From contig NZ_QDDR01000004.1 in assembly GCF_003075525.1 (NCBI RefSeq), positions 124,001 to 188,000 of the forward strand: a DNA stretch of 64,000 nucleotides. The letters are read 5' to 3'. The position numbers and the translations under genes were made by a program. The stretch is from Pararhodobacter aggregans. GTDB taxonomy: Bacteria; Pseudomonadota; Alphaproteobacteria; Rhodobacterales; Rhodobacteraceae. The notes beneath the pieces are model-generated. The model was not told the DNA's origin, did no database searches, and saw only the letters and a program-made list of their open reading frames with translations. This document shows, in pieces, positions 8,328-17,374 of the stretch (position 1 is its first letter; each line of letters opens with the position of its first letter).

Positions 8328-9623
8328 ATGATGTCGCAGACCGAGATCGCCCTTTCCGGCTTCGCCCTGCTGGTGGTGCTTCTGCTGATCCGGGTGCCGG
8401 TCGGCGTGGCCATGGCGATTGCCGGTGTCGCCGGGTTCTCGCTGGTGGTGGGTATCGACCCCGCGATCAGCATGCTGAGCCAGGTCGCCTTCAATTCGCT
8501 GACCGCCTATGAATTCTCCATCATTCCGATGTTCATCCTGATGGGCACCTTCGCCGCCCGCAGCGACCTCAGCCTGGAGATGTTCCGCGCCAGCCAGGCC
8601 TGGCTGGGGCGCTTCCGGGGCGGAATGGCCTATTCGGCGCTGGTCGCCTCGGCCGGGTTCGCCGCGGTCAACGGCTCATCTATGGCGACGGCGGCGACCA
8701 TGACCCGCGTGGCCCTGCCGGAGATGGAGCGCAACGGCTACGACAGCGGGCTGGCGGCGGGCGTCATCGCCGCGGGCGGCACGCTGGGCATCATGATCCC
8801 GCCCTCGGCCGTCTTCGCGCTCTACGGCTTCATCACCCAGCAGGATGTGGCCGACCTGTTCATGGCCGGGATCCTGCCGGGGTTGCTGGGGCTCGCGCTC
8901 TATGCCTCGGTCATCGTGCTCTATACCCTCGTCCGGCCCGCCAGCCTGCCCGAGGCCGAGGGCAGCAGCTGGGGCCAGAAACTGCGGGCGCTGCGCAGCG
9001 TCTGGGCCATCGCGCTGCTCTTCGCGCTCATCATCGGCGGCATCTATGGCGGGATCTTCACCGTGACCGAGGCCGCCGGGATCGGTGCCTTCGGCGCCTG
9101 GCTGATCGGGGTGCTGCGCGGGCGGCTGGGGCTGCGGACGACGCTCGCCTGCCTCGCCGAGGCGCTGGCGATGAGTGCGGCGATCTTCACGCTGGTGATC
9201 GGCGCGCTGACCTTCGGCTATTTCCTGACCGTGACCGGCACCACCACCGCGCTGATCGGCTGGTTGGCCAACCAACCCGTCGGCCCCTACGGCGTGCTGA
9301 CGCTGATCCTGCTGGGCTATCTGATCCTTGGCGCGGTGATGGACGAACTCGCCATCACGCTGCTCACACTGCCCATCGTCTTTCCGGTCATCGTCTCGCT
9401 GGGGTTCGATCCGATCTGGTTCGGGGTGATCTTCGTGATGACCGTGACGCTGGGCGTGAACACGCCCCCCATCGGCATGAATGTCTTCGTCATCAACTCG
9501 ATGGCGCGTCATATCGGGCTGGGGCGGATCTACCGCGCCGTCATGCCCTTCGTCGGCGTCGATCTGCTGCGCCTGTTGCTGCTGGTGCTGTTCCCCGCCC
9601 TCTCTCTCTGGCTCGTTTCCTGA
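8328..9623 (+). CDS. TRAP transporter large permease (DctM)
   Basis: Large membrane subunit of 431 residues with about twelve helices, forming the translocation channel. Typical DctM features are RVPVGVAMAIAGVAGF at the N-terminus, GGTLGIMIPPSAVFALYG and MDELAITLLTLPIVFP in the helical-hairpin regions, and LGVNTPPIGMNVFVI near the end. Two adjacent ATG codons at 8328 and 8331 could serve as start, preceded by AAGGAA. It is part of the aminotransferase-dctPQM-hydrolase operon; the next gene begins 16 bases downstream. Confidence 0.95.
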   Translation: MMSQTEIALSGFALLVVLLLIRVPVGVAMAIAGVAGFSLVVGIDPAISMLSQVAFNSLTAYEFSIIPMFILMGTFAARSDLSLEMFRASQAWLGRFRGGMAYSALVASAGFAAVNGSSMATAATMTRVALPEMERNGYDSGLAAGVIAAGGTLGIMIPPSAVFALYGFITQQDVADLFMAGILPGLLGLALYASVIVLYTLVRPASLPEAEGSSWGQKLRALRSVWAIALLFALIIGGIYGGIFTVTEAAGIGAFGAWLIGVLRGRLGLRTTLACLAEALAMSAAIFTLVIGALTFGYFLTVTGTTTALIGWLANQPVGPYGVLTLILLGYLILGAVMDELAITLLTLPIVFPVIVSLGFDPIWFGVIFVMTVTLGVNTPPIGMNVFVINSMARHIGLGRIYRAVMPFVGVDLLRLLLLVLFPALSLWLVS

Positions 9624-9639
9624 CACCCGAGGTTCCGCC

Positions 9640-10932
9640 ATGTCGCCTTCCCTTCCCGAAACCCTGACCGAGCGCCTCGACCGCCGCGCCGACGAGATTT
9701 TCGCGCGGATGATCGCCTGGCGGCGGGACTTCCACGCCCATCCCGAACTGGGCAATCAGGAAGTCCGCACCGCGGGCATCGTCGCCGATCACCTCGAACG
9801 GCTGGGTTTCGATGAGGTGCGGCGCAATCTTGGCGGCAGCACCGGGGTGATCGGCATCCTGAAGGGCGGCCAGCCCGGCCCCTGCGTGGCGCTCCGCGCG
9901 GATATGGACGCGCTCCCTGTCCGCGAGGCGACGGGGCTCGACTTCGCCTCGGTCAAGACCGGGGTCTGGGGTGGCGAGACGGTGCCGGTCATGCATGCCT
10001 GCGGCCATGATGCGCATACGGCGGTGCAGATGGCGGTGGCCGAGATCCTGGCCGCCGAGCGCGACGCGCTGAGGGGCAGCGTGATGCTGGTCTTCCAGCC
10101 CGCCGAGGAAGGCCCGGCGCCGGATTGGCAGGGGCTGTCGGGCGCCGCGCGGCTGGTGGCGGACGGCGAATTCGACGACCCGACGCCCGACGCCTTCTTC
10201 TGCTTCCACGTCCTGCAGGACGAACGCCCCGGCACGGCGGGCGAGATACGGGTGCATGAGGGCGACGGCACCTATGCGATGAACCTGCTGCGGATCAGGA
10301 TCCACGGGCGGGGCGGCCACGGCGCCTTTCCCTGGCGCACCGTCGATCCGCTGCTGATCGGGGCGCAGATCCTGACCGCCCTGCAGGCGATCCCGGCCAA
10401 GAACGTCAACGTCAACGAGAATGACGTCACCCTGTCGATCGGCATCTTCAAGGGCGGCACCAAGTTCAACGTGATCCCCGAAACCGCCGAGATGGAAGGC
10501 GCGCTGCGCTTCACCGATCCCGCCACCGGCGCCTATCTGGAAAGCCGGGTCGAGGCCGTCTGCCGCGGCATCGCCGAGGCGGCGGGCGGGCGGGCCGAGG
10601 TCGATTGGTACATGCGCGTGCCGCTGGTGCGCAACGATCCGGCGCTGGTGCGGCGGATGCGGCCCTCGCTCGACCGTGCGGCCCCGGTGGATAGGCCGGT
10701 GGTCGAGGTCGAGAACTGCTTTCTGGACGATGTGTCGAACTTCGCGGCCATCGCGCCCTTGATGTTCTTCACCGTGGGCGTGGGTCTGGACGAGGACGAC
10801 GCCGCGCGGTCGGGCTTCCACCACGAGCCGACCTTCCGGGTCAACGAGGCGGGGCTGAAGACCGCGCTCAGGGCGATGGTCAACGTCACCTTCGATTACG
10901 CCGAGGCGTCGCTGAAGAACGACCCGGGCTGA
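9640..10932 (+). CDS. M20 family amidohydrolase (hippurate/N-acyl amino acid hydrolase type)
   Basis: Zinc or manganese hydrolase of 430 residues that cleaves the amide bond of N-acyl amino acids. It shows the family start FHAHPELGNQEVRTA, the ligand segments RADMDALPV and MHACGHDAHTA, and FQPAEEGP with the catalytic and bridging glutamates. The ATG at 9640 lies 16 bases after dctM. It is the last gene of the tetR-linked operon, ending two bases before a convergent gene. With a class III aminotransferase and a TRAP importer it makes a plausible import-hydrolyse-transaminate unit for an acylated amine. Confidence 0.9.
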   Translation: MSPSLPETLTERLDRRADEIFARMIAWRRDFHAHPELGNQEVRTAGIVADHLERLGFDEVRRNLGGSTGVIGILKGGQPGPCVALRADMDALPVREATGLDFASVKTGVWGGETVPVMHACGHDAHTAVQMAVAEILAAERDALRGSVMLVFQPAEEGPAPDWQGLSGAARLVADGEFDDPTPDAFFCFHVLQDERPGTAGEIRVHEGDGTYAMNLLRIRIHGRGGHGAFPWRTVDPLLIGAQILTALQAIPAKNVNVNENDVTLSIGIFKGGTKFNVIPETAEMEGALRFTDPATGAYLESRVEAVCRGIAEAAGGRAEVDWYMRVPLVRNDPALVRRMRPSLDRAAPVDRPVVEVENCFLDDVSNFAAIAPLMFFTVGVGLDEDDAARSGFHHEPTFRVNEAGLKTALRAMVNVTFDYAEASLKNDPG

Positions 10933-10934
10933 GT

Positions 10935-11981
10935 TCAGACCAAGGTCAACAGCCGGGCCGGATTGTCGATCAGGATGCGGTCGACCTCGGCCTGGTCGAA
11001 GCCCCGGCGCAGCATCAGCGGCACGACATTGGCAAATATGTGCTGGAAGCCATGGCCGCCGAAGCGTTCCAGCCGCCCCTTGGTGCAGACGTCATGGCTG
11101 ATAAGAACCTGATCCAGATGCCCGCGGTCCGCCAGTTTTCGCAGCCAGCGGATCCGGGTCGCGTCATTGGGCAGGTCGATGTCGGGATTGGGCCAGTAAT
11201 AGCTCGTCTCCCAGCCGAAGAGGTCATATTCCAGCACCGCGCCGGTATCGGCCAGACGAAAGAGCGTGTCCTCGTCAAAGATCGTCCGGTCGATATGGCT
11301 GAGGATCAGGCGGTCCATCCGGCCGCCCCGAGCCGCCACGAAATCCGCGACCTCCTGCGGCTGGTCGGCATCGCGCCCGGGATGGACATTGAGCGCGGCG
11401 CCGGTGGCCTGCTGCGCGACGATGGCGGCTTCCATCACCTTCTTCTCGCGCTCGGTCCAGGGTGACTGGCAGCCGATCTCGCCGATGATCCCCGCCTTGA
11501 CGTCGGTGCCCCAGGCGCCGACCAGCACCTGATCGGTGATCTGGGCAATCAGCTGATCGACGCTCATCCCGGCGGTTTCGGCCAGCTGGTATTGCTCGAC
11601 ATAATGACCGGCGCCCATGACGATGGGCACGCCGGTTTCCTCGGCCATCCGGCGCAGCAGCAGGGGACGCGGCCCCAGCCCGCCCACGGTCAGATCGACC
11701 ACCGCGCCGCCGCCCGCCCGCGCCATCTCCTCGATTTCGTCCCGGACCACGGCGAAATCGTCGATGCGGTAATTGTCGGTGAAATGCCCCTGGCCATAGC
11801 GGGCGCGGAAGCAGTTGCAGAGGTCGACGGCCGCGTCGGTCACGCCCTCGGGCAGGGTCTCGCCCCGGAAGGCGGGCGGATTGAGGTCGATGAAAAGATG
11901 CTCATGCATCAAGGTCGCGCCCAGCGTTGCGGGGTCGATCAGGCCGGTGACGCTTTGCACCTTGCCGCGGCGGTCGGTCAT
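10935..11981 (-). CDS. Phosphotriesterase-family zinc hydrolase
   Basis: Amidohydrolase-superfamily TIM barrel of 348 residues. The binuclear metal site is recognisable: HEH near the N-terminus (LMHEHLFIDL), the probable carbamylated lysine in TDVKAGIIGEIG, histidines in ALNVHPGRD and LILSHIDRT, and the aspartate in LISHDVC. Family members act as lactonases, resiniferatoxin-binding-like hydrolases or phosphotriesterases; within a D-amino-acid operon a lactonase or N-acyl hydrolase role is more likely than organophosphate cleavage. Its start overlaps the CobW gene stop by four bases, so it is co-translated as the last gene of the operon. Confidence 0.88.
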   Translation of the reverse strand: MTDRRGKVQSVTGLIDPATLGATLMHEHLFIDLNPPAFRGETLPEGVTDAAVDLCNCFRARYGQGHFTDNYRIDDFAVVRDEIEEMARAGGGAVVDLTVGGLGPRPLLLRRMAEETGVPIVMGAGHYVEQYQLAETAGMSVDQLIAQITDQVLVGAWGTDVKAGIIGEIGCQSPWTEREKKVMEAAIVAQQATGAALNVHPGRDADQPQEVADFVAARGGRMDRLILSHIDRTIFDEDTLFRLADTGAVLEYDLFGWETSYYWPNPDIDLPNDATRIRWLRKLADRGHLDQVLISHDVCTKGRLERFGGHGFQHIFANVVPLMLRRGFDQAEVDRILIDNPARLLTLV

Positions 11982-12895
11982 GCCTCTTGCCTTTCCACGA
12001 GATCTGAAAGCCGGGCGCGGGCGGCCTCGGGGTCGAAGGCGGCGCGGTCGCCGATCAGGACCAGCCGGCAACCCGGGTCCCGCCCGGTCGCGGGCTCGAA
12101 GGTCGCCCGGCGACCCACCATCTGGAAAAGCACCGGCGCCCCCGGCCGTTCCACCAGCGAGACGAAGCCCTTGGCCCGATAGAGCGCGGGGGCGAGCGTC
12201 TCCATCAGCCGCTGGAAGCCGGTGAAGGGCAGGGATCCCCCGCTGACCCATTCCAGCGCGACAAAGCGCGCGGCGTCCTGGATCGGCGCGCCCTCGACGG
12301 GTGACGGGGCTTTGCCCTGACCGGAGAACAGCAGATCCACCGGCAGGGCGTCGCGCGCGTCGAAACTGCGCAGCCGGAATTCCGCGCCGAGCCGCAGCAT
12401 CAGCGCTGATAGGTCGGCATCGCCCGCCTTGCCCAGGATCGCGAAGTCGGATCCCCTTAGCTGCGCCCGCCAGACCGGATCGTCAAAGCGCGCCGGTGTC
12501 TCGGCCAGATCCTCGACATCGACGATGGAGAGCGTGCAATCGAGCCGCACATCCGCCCAGAGGACCGGATCCGACAGGGTCTGCACGATGCCGCGCGGGT
12601 CCGAAACGCCCGAGGCCTCGATGACGATGGCCTCGGGCTCGTGCTCCAGCACCTGCTTCAGTGCGCGCAGCAGATCGCCCTGCAGGCTGCAACAGATACA
12701 GCCGTTTTCAAGGCCGATCACCGTATCGACCTGCCCTTCGATCATCGCCACATCAATGTTGATCGCCCCGAAATCGTTGACGATGGCGGCGATGCGCCGC
12801 TCGCCGCTGCTGAGAAGGCGGTTGATGAAAGTGGTCTTGCCCGCCCCCAGAAAGCCCGTGACGACCAGGACGGGGACGGGCGCGCTGTTGGTCAT
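11978..12895 (-). CDS. CobW/P47K family GTPase, probable metallochaperone
   Basis: G3E-class GTPase of 305 residues. The Walker A loop is GFLGAGKTT (residues 14-22), the metal-binding motif is GCICC (Cys66, Cys68, Cys69), and the GTPase core contains IEASGVSDPRG. COG0523 members hand zinc or other metals to client enzymes. Here it is wedged between two metal-dependent hydrolases, overlapping each by four bases: the D-aminoacylase-like gene upstream and the phosphotriesterase-family gene downstream. That arrangement suggests a dedicated chaperone for one or both. The C-terminal domain (SGGSLPFTGFQRLMETLAP) is the usual CobW-C type. Confidence 0.88.
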   Translation of the reverse strand: MTNSAPVPVLVVTGFLGAGKTTFINRLLSSGERRIAAIVNDFGAINIDVAMIEGQVDTVIGLENGCICCSLQGDLLRALKQVLEHEPEAIVIEASGVSDPRGIVQTLSDPVLWADVRLDCTLSIVDVEDLAETPARFDDPVWRAQLRGSDFAILGKAGDADLSALMLRLGAEFRLRSFDARDALPVDLLFSGQGKAPSPVEGAPIQDAARFVALEWVSGGSLPFTGFQRLMETLAPALYRAKGFVSLVERPGAPVLFQMVGRRATFEPATGRDPGCRLVLIGDRAAFDPEAARARLSDLVERQEA

Positions 12896-14403
12896 TGCGG
12901 CAGACCCCGGCCGAGGATCGCGCGCCCCGGTGCGGCGCTCTCGATCAGCGCGCCGTCCCGGATGACCGCGGTGCCGTTGACGATCACGTGGCGCATCCCC
13001 TCGGCGGGGCGGTTCATCGCCCGGAAGGTCGCCCGATCGCGCAGGCCGGCAAGGTCGAAGACCACGAGATCAGCGTCACAGCCGGGCTGTATGCGGCCCT
13101 TGCGCCGCATGGCGGGCGCGGCACCCTCGATCACGCGGGTCGGGATCAGCGTGCATTTGGCCAGCGCCTCCATCAGGTCGATCTTGCCACGCTCGCGCAC
13201 GTAATCGCCGATGAAGCGGGTGAAGGTGCCCGACGAGCGCGGATGCGACACGGCCTTTTCCGGCAGCGGCCAGGCCTCGCCCTCGTAAAGCGAACCGTCC
13301 GGCATGACCCAGGGCAGCGCGTCCGAGGCGATGGCGCCGCCGGGATAGAGCACCGACACGTCGAGAAGCCGCTGATGGCCCGCGTCATTCTCGGTATCAA
13401 GGAAGTGCCACAGGATGATGTCGCCCGAATCCCGCTCGGCCGCTTCGCGGACCGCCTCGGCATCGGCAAAACGCTCGCCCGTGCGCAGCAATTCCACCCG
13501 GTCATAAGGCGAGCCGGTGCGGCCGGTGAAGTCGGGCTGCTGCAGGAAACCCGCGCTGACCACGGTCGAGCCGGTGCCATAGGGATAGGCCTCGACCGTG
13601 ATCGGCAGGCCCTGGGCCTGAGCGCGTTGCAGCACCTGGACCGCGCGTTCGATATCGAGCAGCGAGGTCGAATTCAGGTGGCAGACATGCATATGCGCGC
13701 CGGTCGCGCCCGCCAGACCGATGATCTGCACATAGCTGTCCACCGAACTCGCCGGGTCGATGTTCGAGGCATTGGCGATATGGGTGAAGGTCACGCTGCC
13801 CGCCTCGGCCGCCAGATCGCAGACCAGCGTGAGTTCCTTGATGCCCGCGCCGGGGGCGTAGCCGTTGGGAATGCCGATGCCGATGGCGCCCTCGTCCATC
13901 GCAGCACGCAGGCGGGCGACGATCCGCTCGGCCTGGGCATCGCTGGCGGCATCGACCGACCAGCGGCGGTCGTTCGCGCCCTGTCCCATGCCGATCATGG
14001 ACGAGACGGTGGCGTCCGGCGGCAGGCCGATCATCGCCTCCTGCCGGGCAAAGAGCCAGGCGGCCGAGGTGCCGTAATTGCACAGCCGCCGCCGGTCGGC
14101 CTGAGCCGCGTACCAGCCAGCGACCGGCAGCGCGCCGACCTCCAGTTCCAGCGCCGTGGTCACGCCGTCGAAGGCCTGCATCCGGTCGGCAGCCAGCGAC
14201 TGGCCATGGGCGTGGATGTCGACGAAACCCGGGGCGACGATCAGGCCGGTTGCGTCGATCTCCTCCTCCCCCGGGGCCAGGGCGTCACCGATGGCAGCGA
14301 TCTGGCCGCCCCGCAGCCCGACATCGGTGATCCGGTCAAGACCGGTTTCCGGGTCGATGACCCGCCCGCCGCGGATGACGCAATCGAAGGCGGCGGCGCT
14401 CAC
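12892..14403 (-). CDS. N-acyl-D-amino acid deacylase family amidohydrolase
   Basis: Amidohydrolase of 503 residues with the D-aminoacylase layout: a beta-sandwich start (FDCVIRGGRVIDPETGLDRI), then the metal site VAPGFVDIHAHGQ, a further FTHIANAS / HMHVCHLNST pair of histidines and a C-terminal GCDADLVVFDL. It would release a D-amino acid from an N-acyl-D-amino acid. D-aminoacylases usually read HTHDD at the first site; HAHGQ here marks a divergent subgroup. It overlaps the upstream aminotransferase gene and the downstream CobW gene by four bases each. The neighbouring DadA-like oxidase and RidA support a D-amino-acid role. Confidence 0.85.
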   Translation of the reverse strand: MSAAAFDCVIRGGRVIDPETGLDRITDVGLRGGQIAAIGDALAPGEEEIDATGLIVAPGFVDIHAHGQSLAADRMQAFDGVTTALELEVGALPVAGWYAAQADRRRLCNYGTSAAWLFARQEAMIGLPPDATVSSMIGMGQGANDRRWSVDAASDAQAERIVARLRAAMDEGAIGIGIPNGYAPGAGIKELTLVCDLAAEAGSVTFTHIANASNIDPASSVDSYVQIIGLAGATGAHMHVCHLNSTSLLDIERAVQVLQRAQAQGLPITVEAYPYGTGSTVVSAGFLQQPDFTGRTGSPYDRVELLRTGERFADAEAVREAAERDSGDIILWHFLDTENDAGHQRLLDVSVLYPGGAIASDALPWVMPDGSLYEGEAWPLPEKAVSHPRSSGTFTRFIGDYVRERGKIDLMEALAKCTLIPTRVIEGAAPAMRRKGRIQPGCDADLVVFDLAGLRDRATFRAMNRPAEGMRHVIVNGTAVIRDGALIESAAPGRAILGRGLPQ

Positions 14404-15701
14404 AATCCGACGCCTTGTTCCAGCGCCGCCATGAAGCCCGCCAGCTCGGCCTCCCCGACCGGGAAGGACAGCGCCATGAGGCCCCGCGCCGCGAAATAAT
14501 AGCCCCGCTCCTGCATCGTCAGATGCAGGAGTGCGAGCAGCTTCTGATCCACCTCGCGACCCATCCCGCTGTCGGGGTGGATGTTCATGATCGCCCCCAT
14601 GCCGCTGATGCGGAACGGCAGGCCGCGCGCGACGAAGATCTCTGCCAGGGCGGCGCGCAGGGTTTCGCCGCGGGTGTAGAGCGCGTCCAGAGCCTCGGCC
14701 GTCAGATAGGTGTCGATCGCCGCCACCCCGGCCGCCATGGTCAGGCTGTTGTTGTTGAAGGTGCCCGCATGGGGCAGGGCACCGGGGCGCGAGGGATCGA
14801 AATGGTCCATGATCCCGGCCCGGCCGCCGAAGGCGCCGAAGGCCAGACCGCCGCCGAAGAATTTGCCGACCGTGGTCATGTCGGGAATGATGCCGAGCCG
14901 CCCCTGTGCGCCGCCGACGCCCATGCGCGCCGTCTGCACCTCGTCGAAGATCAGGAAGGCGCCGTGCCGGGTCGTCAGGTCGCGCAGCGCCTGCAGAAAG
15001 GCCGGGTCGCCCGGAATGCAGCCGCCCGCGCCCAGCATCGGCTCGACCAGCACGCAGGCGATCTGCGCGCCGCAGGCCTGGAACTCGGCCTCGGCAGCGG
15101 CGATGTCGTTATAGGGCAGGCAGGCGTAGTCGAAGGGCACGTTGACCGGCGAGCCACCGCCCGCGAAGGTCATGAACCCGCCGTGGTAGCCGCCGGTGAA
15201 GACGACGACCTTGTCGCGCCCGGTCACGCACCGGGCGGCGGTCACGGCCATGAGATTGGCCTCGGTGCCGGAATTGGCAAAGCGCACCCGGTCCATCGAG
15301 GGAAAGCGCGCGCAGAGGCGTTCGGCCAGCGCCACCTCGTAGGGCGTGTGCGATGACAGGTTGATGCCGCGCGCATGGGCCTCAGCCAGTGCCTGCGCCA
15401 GCACCGGCGAGGAATGGCCGAAGATGCCCGCGGTGAATTCGCCCAGAAGGTCAACATAATCGTGGCCATCCACGTCCCGGATGCGGCATCCCGCGCCGCT
15501 TTCGATACAAAGCGGGAAAGGGTCGGACCAGAGAGACGAGCGGGTGTTGCCGCCGGGAAGCACCTGCCGGGCGCGGTGGAGCGCTGCGGCGCTGCCGGGG
15601 TTGCGCGCGACATAGGCGGCGCGGGCGGAGGCATAGGCGGCGTCGACGCGGGCCGGGTCAAGCCGGTTCGTCGGCTTGGGGGAGACAAGAGGCTGTGTCA
15701 T
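14400..15701 (-). CDS. Class III aminotransferase, glutamate-1-semialdehyde aminomutase-like
   Basis: PLP enzyme of 433 residues. The N-terminal half resembles glutamate-1-semialdehyde 2,1-aminomutase (ARQVLPGGNTRSSLW, FANSGTEANLMAV, GGYHGGFM), the aspartate is in IFDEVQTARMG, and the Schiff-base lysine is in TTVGKFFGGGLAFGAFGGR. A second, non-biosynthetic copy placed in a D-amino-acid operon points to a catabolic aminotransferase or aminomutase rather than haem synthesis. The ATG at 15701 has an AAGGATC ribosome site. It ends with a four-base overlap into the deacylase gene. Confidence 0.87.
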   Translation of the reverse strand: MTQPLVSPKPTNRLDPARVDAAYASARAAYVARNPGSAAALHRARQVLPGGNTRSSLWSDPFPLCIESGAGCRIRDVDGHDYVDLLGEFTAGIFGHSSPVLAQALAEAHARGINLSSHTPYEVALAERLCARFPSMDRVRFANSGTEANLMAVTAARCVTGRDKVVVFTGGYHGGFMTFAGGGSPVNVPFDYACLPYNDIAAAEAEFQACGAQIACVLVEPMLGAGGCIPGDPAFLQALRDLTTRHGAFLIFDEVQTARMGVGGAQGRLGIIPDMTTVGKFFGGGLAFGAFGGRAGIMDHFDPSRPGALPHAGTFNNNSLTMAAGVAAIDTYLTAEALDALYTRGETLRAALAEIFVARGLPFRISGMGAIMNIHPDSGMGREVDQKLLALLHLTMQERGYYFAARGLMALSFPVGEAELAGFMAALEQGVGL

Positions 15702-15718
15702 CTGACGATCCTTTACCT

Positions 15719-16954
15719 TCAGGCAAGCTGCGTGGCCGGGGCCAGCGCGTCGTGGAGCGGTGTTCTGGCGCCGGTCATGACCTCGGTCAGCAGCGCGGCG
15801 GTGGTCGGGCCCAGGGTGAATCCCTGATGGCCGTGGCCGAAATTGACCCAGAGCCCGTTCTGGCCGGGCACGGGGCCCACCATCGGCAGCATGCCGGGCA
15901 GGCAGGGGCGGGTTCCGAACCAGGGCGGGGTCCCGGTGCGCGGACCCAGGTCGATCAGATCGCCGACCTGCCGTTCGGCACGGGTCAGCTGCCGGGGATT
16001 GGCGGGCGAGTCATGCGCCACCAGCGCCGCGCCGGTGGTCATCCGCAGCCCGTCCCGCATGGCCGAAAACACGACGCCGTTGTCGGTATCGAGGAACGGG
16101 CGGCGCGGCCTCAGGGGCGCGTCGTAATGGGCGTGATAGCCGCGCTTGAGCACCATCGGCACGCGCAGCCCGAAGCGGTGCAGCGCGGCGCCGGTCCAGG
16201 GGCCGAGGCAGAGGACGGTCTGCGCCGCCTCGATGACCCCCTCCGGCCCGTTCACCCTCCAGCCCGAGCCGGTCGCCGCAAGGCTGCCCGCATCGGCAAG
16301 GACGACACGCCCGCCCCGCCGCTCGAAGAGATCGGCATAGGCCCGGGTCAACGCCCCGGGATCGGACGCGCTCCAGCTGCCGGTGTAATGCACGACCCCG
16401 GCCGGGGTCGCCCTGAGCGCGGGTTCCTCACGCCGCCAGTCCTCGCCGCCAAGGATGCGGGAGGTGACGCCATAGGTGTCGGCCAGCCGGCCCGCATTCG
16501 CGGCCTCGGCGTCGAAGGCGGCGGGGTTGCGAAACACCAGCGCCAGCCCCTCGCGGCTGATCAGGTTCTCGCTGCCCGAGGCGTCGATCAGCGGGGCGTG
16601 GTCGACGGTCGCCCGGCCGGTGAGCTGCGCATAGACCGCCGCCGCCTCGGCATGGCGCGCGGGGGCCGAGGCCCGCCAGTAGCGCCAGAGGGCCGGCGCC
16701 ATGCTTGTCACGCCCGCGGGCGACCAGACCAGGTCGTTCGACAGGCCCATCCCATAGCGCAGCAACTGGCCCGGCGCGCGGGGCATGGCATAGGGTTCGG
16801 CGGCCTCGACCTGGATCACCCCGGCGTTGCCGAAGCTGGTCTCGCGCCCCGGCGCTTTCCGGTCGGCCAGCGTGACCGCGTGGCCCTGCGCCTGCAGCGC
16901 CAGCGCGGTGGCGACCCCCACCATCCCGGCGCCAAGCACCAATGTCTCGGACAT
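15719..16954 (-). CDS. FAD-dependent D-amino acid dehydrogenase-like oxidoreductase (DadA type)
   Basis: DAO-fold flavoprotein of 411 residues, oxidising a D-amino acid to the imino acid and passing electrons to the membrane. The FAD dinucleotide motif is at the very start (LVLGAGMVGVATALALQAQG), with a family-typical C-terminal segment RPCLPGMLPMVGPVPGQNGLWVNFGHGHQGFTLGP split here as RPCLPGMLPMVGPVPG and GHGHQGFTLGP. The ATG at 16954 follows AAAGGA. It is transcribed between ridA and the aminotransferase gene. RidA hydrolyses the imine product, so the pair is functionally matched. Confidence 0.88.
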   Translation of the reverse strand: MSETLVLGAGMVGVATALALQAQGHAVTLADRKAPGRETSFGNAGVIQVEAAEPYAMPRAPGQLLRYGMGLSNDLVWSPAGVTSMAPALWRYWRASAPARHAEAAAVYAQLTGRATVDHAPLIDASGSENLISREGLALVFRNPAAFDAEAANAGRLADTYGVTSRILGGEDWRREEPALRATPAGVVHYTGSWSASDPGALTRAYADLFERRGGRVVLADAGSLAATGSGWRVNGPEGVIEAAQTVLCLGPWTGAALHRFGLRVPMVLKRGYHAHYDAPLRPRRPFLDTDNGVVFSAMRDGLRMTTGAALVAHDSPANPRQLTRAERQVGDLIDLGPRTGTPPWFGTRPCLPGMLPMVGPVPGQNGLWVNFGHGHQGFTLGPTTAALLTEVMTGARTPLHDALAPATQLA

Positions 16955-16998
16955 GACGTGTCCTTTCGGCGTGACCGCCGCGCCCGGGGCGCGCCGGG

Positions 16999-17343
16999 TC
17001 AGGCTTCGGCGATGACGGTGATTTCGACCTTGGCGTCGATCATCAGATCGGTGCGGACGGTCGTGCGAACGGGCAGGGGATCGGAGAAGGCGCTGCCATA
17101 GACCGCGTTGAACTCGGCGAAATCAGCGGCATCGGTCAGGTAGCAGGTGCAGGACACGACATTGGCCAGGCCCAGGCCTTCGCCTTCCAGCGTCGCCTTG
17201 ATCCGGTTCAGGCAATTGCGGGTCTGTGCCGCGATCCCGGCCGGCAGGCTGCCGTCGGCGTCGAAGCCCAGTTCGCCCGAGAGGTACACGGTCGAGCCGA
17301 TACGGCGGACCTTGGAGAAGGGCAGTTTGGGAAGCTGAGTCAT
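16999..17343 (-). CDS. RidA-family imine/enamine deaminase
   Basis: A 114-residue trimer-forming YjgF/YER057c/UK114 protein. Family features are VYLSGELGFDADGSLP near residue 20, the conserved cysteine region VVSCTCYLTDAADFAEFN, and RTTVRTDLMIDAKVEITVIA at the end with the substrate-binding arginine. It converts reactive imines from amino acid oxidation into keto acids and ammonia. It is first after the tetR gene on this strand and directly upstream of the DadA-like gene, whose product makes such imines. Confidence 0.92.
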   Translation of the reverse strand: MTQLPKLPFSKVRRIGSTVYLSGELGFDADGSLPAGIAAQTRNCLNRIKATLEGEGLGLANVVSCTCYLTDAADFAEFNAVYGSAFSDPLPVRTTVRTDLMIDAKVEITVIAEA

Positions 17344-17374
17344 GGGAGACCTTTCAGTTCAGGGTTGGGTCGGT

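Noticed and set aside
12895-14499. A 534-codon plus-strand frame opposite the D-aminoacylase-like gene
   Set aside because: It is a composition-driven antisense frame full of H, R, G and D; the minus-strand protein has clear metal motifs.
14400-15701. Assignment as hemL for haem synthesis
   Set aside because: It resembles glutamate-1-semialdehyde aminomutase, but the four-base overlap with a deacylase gene and the D-amino-acid context point to catabolism.
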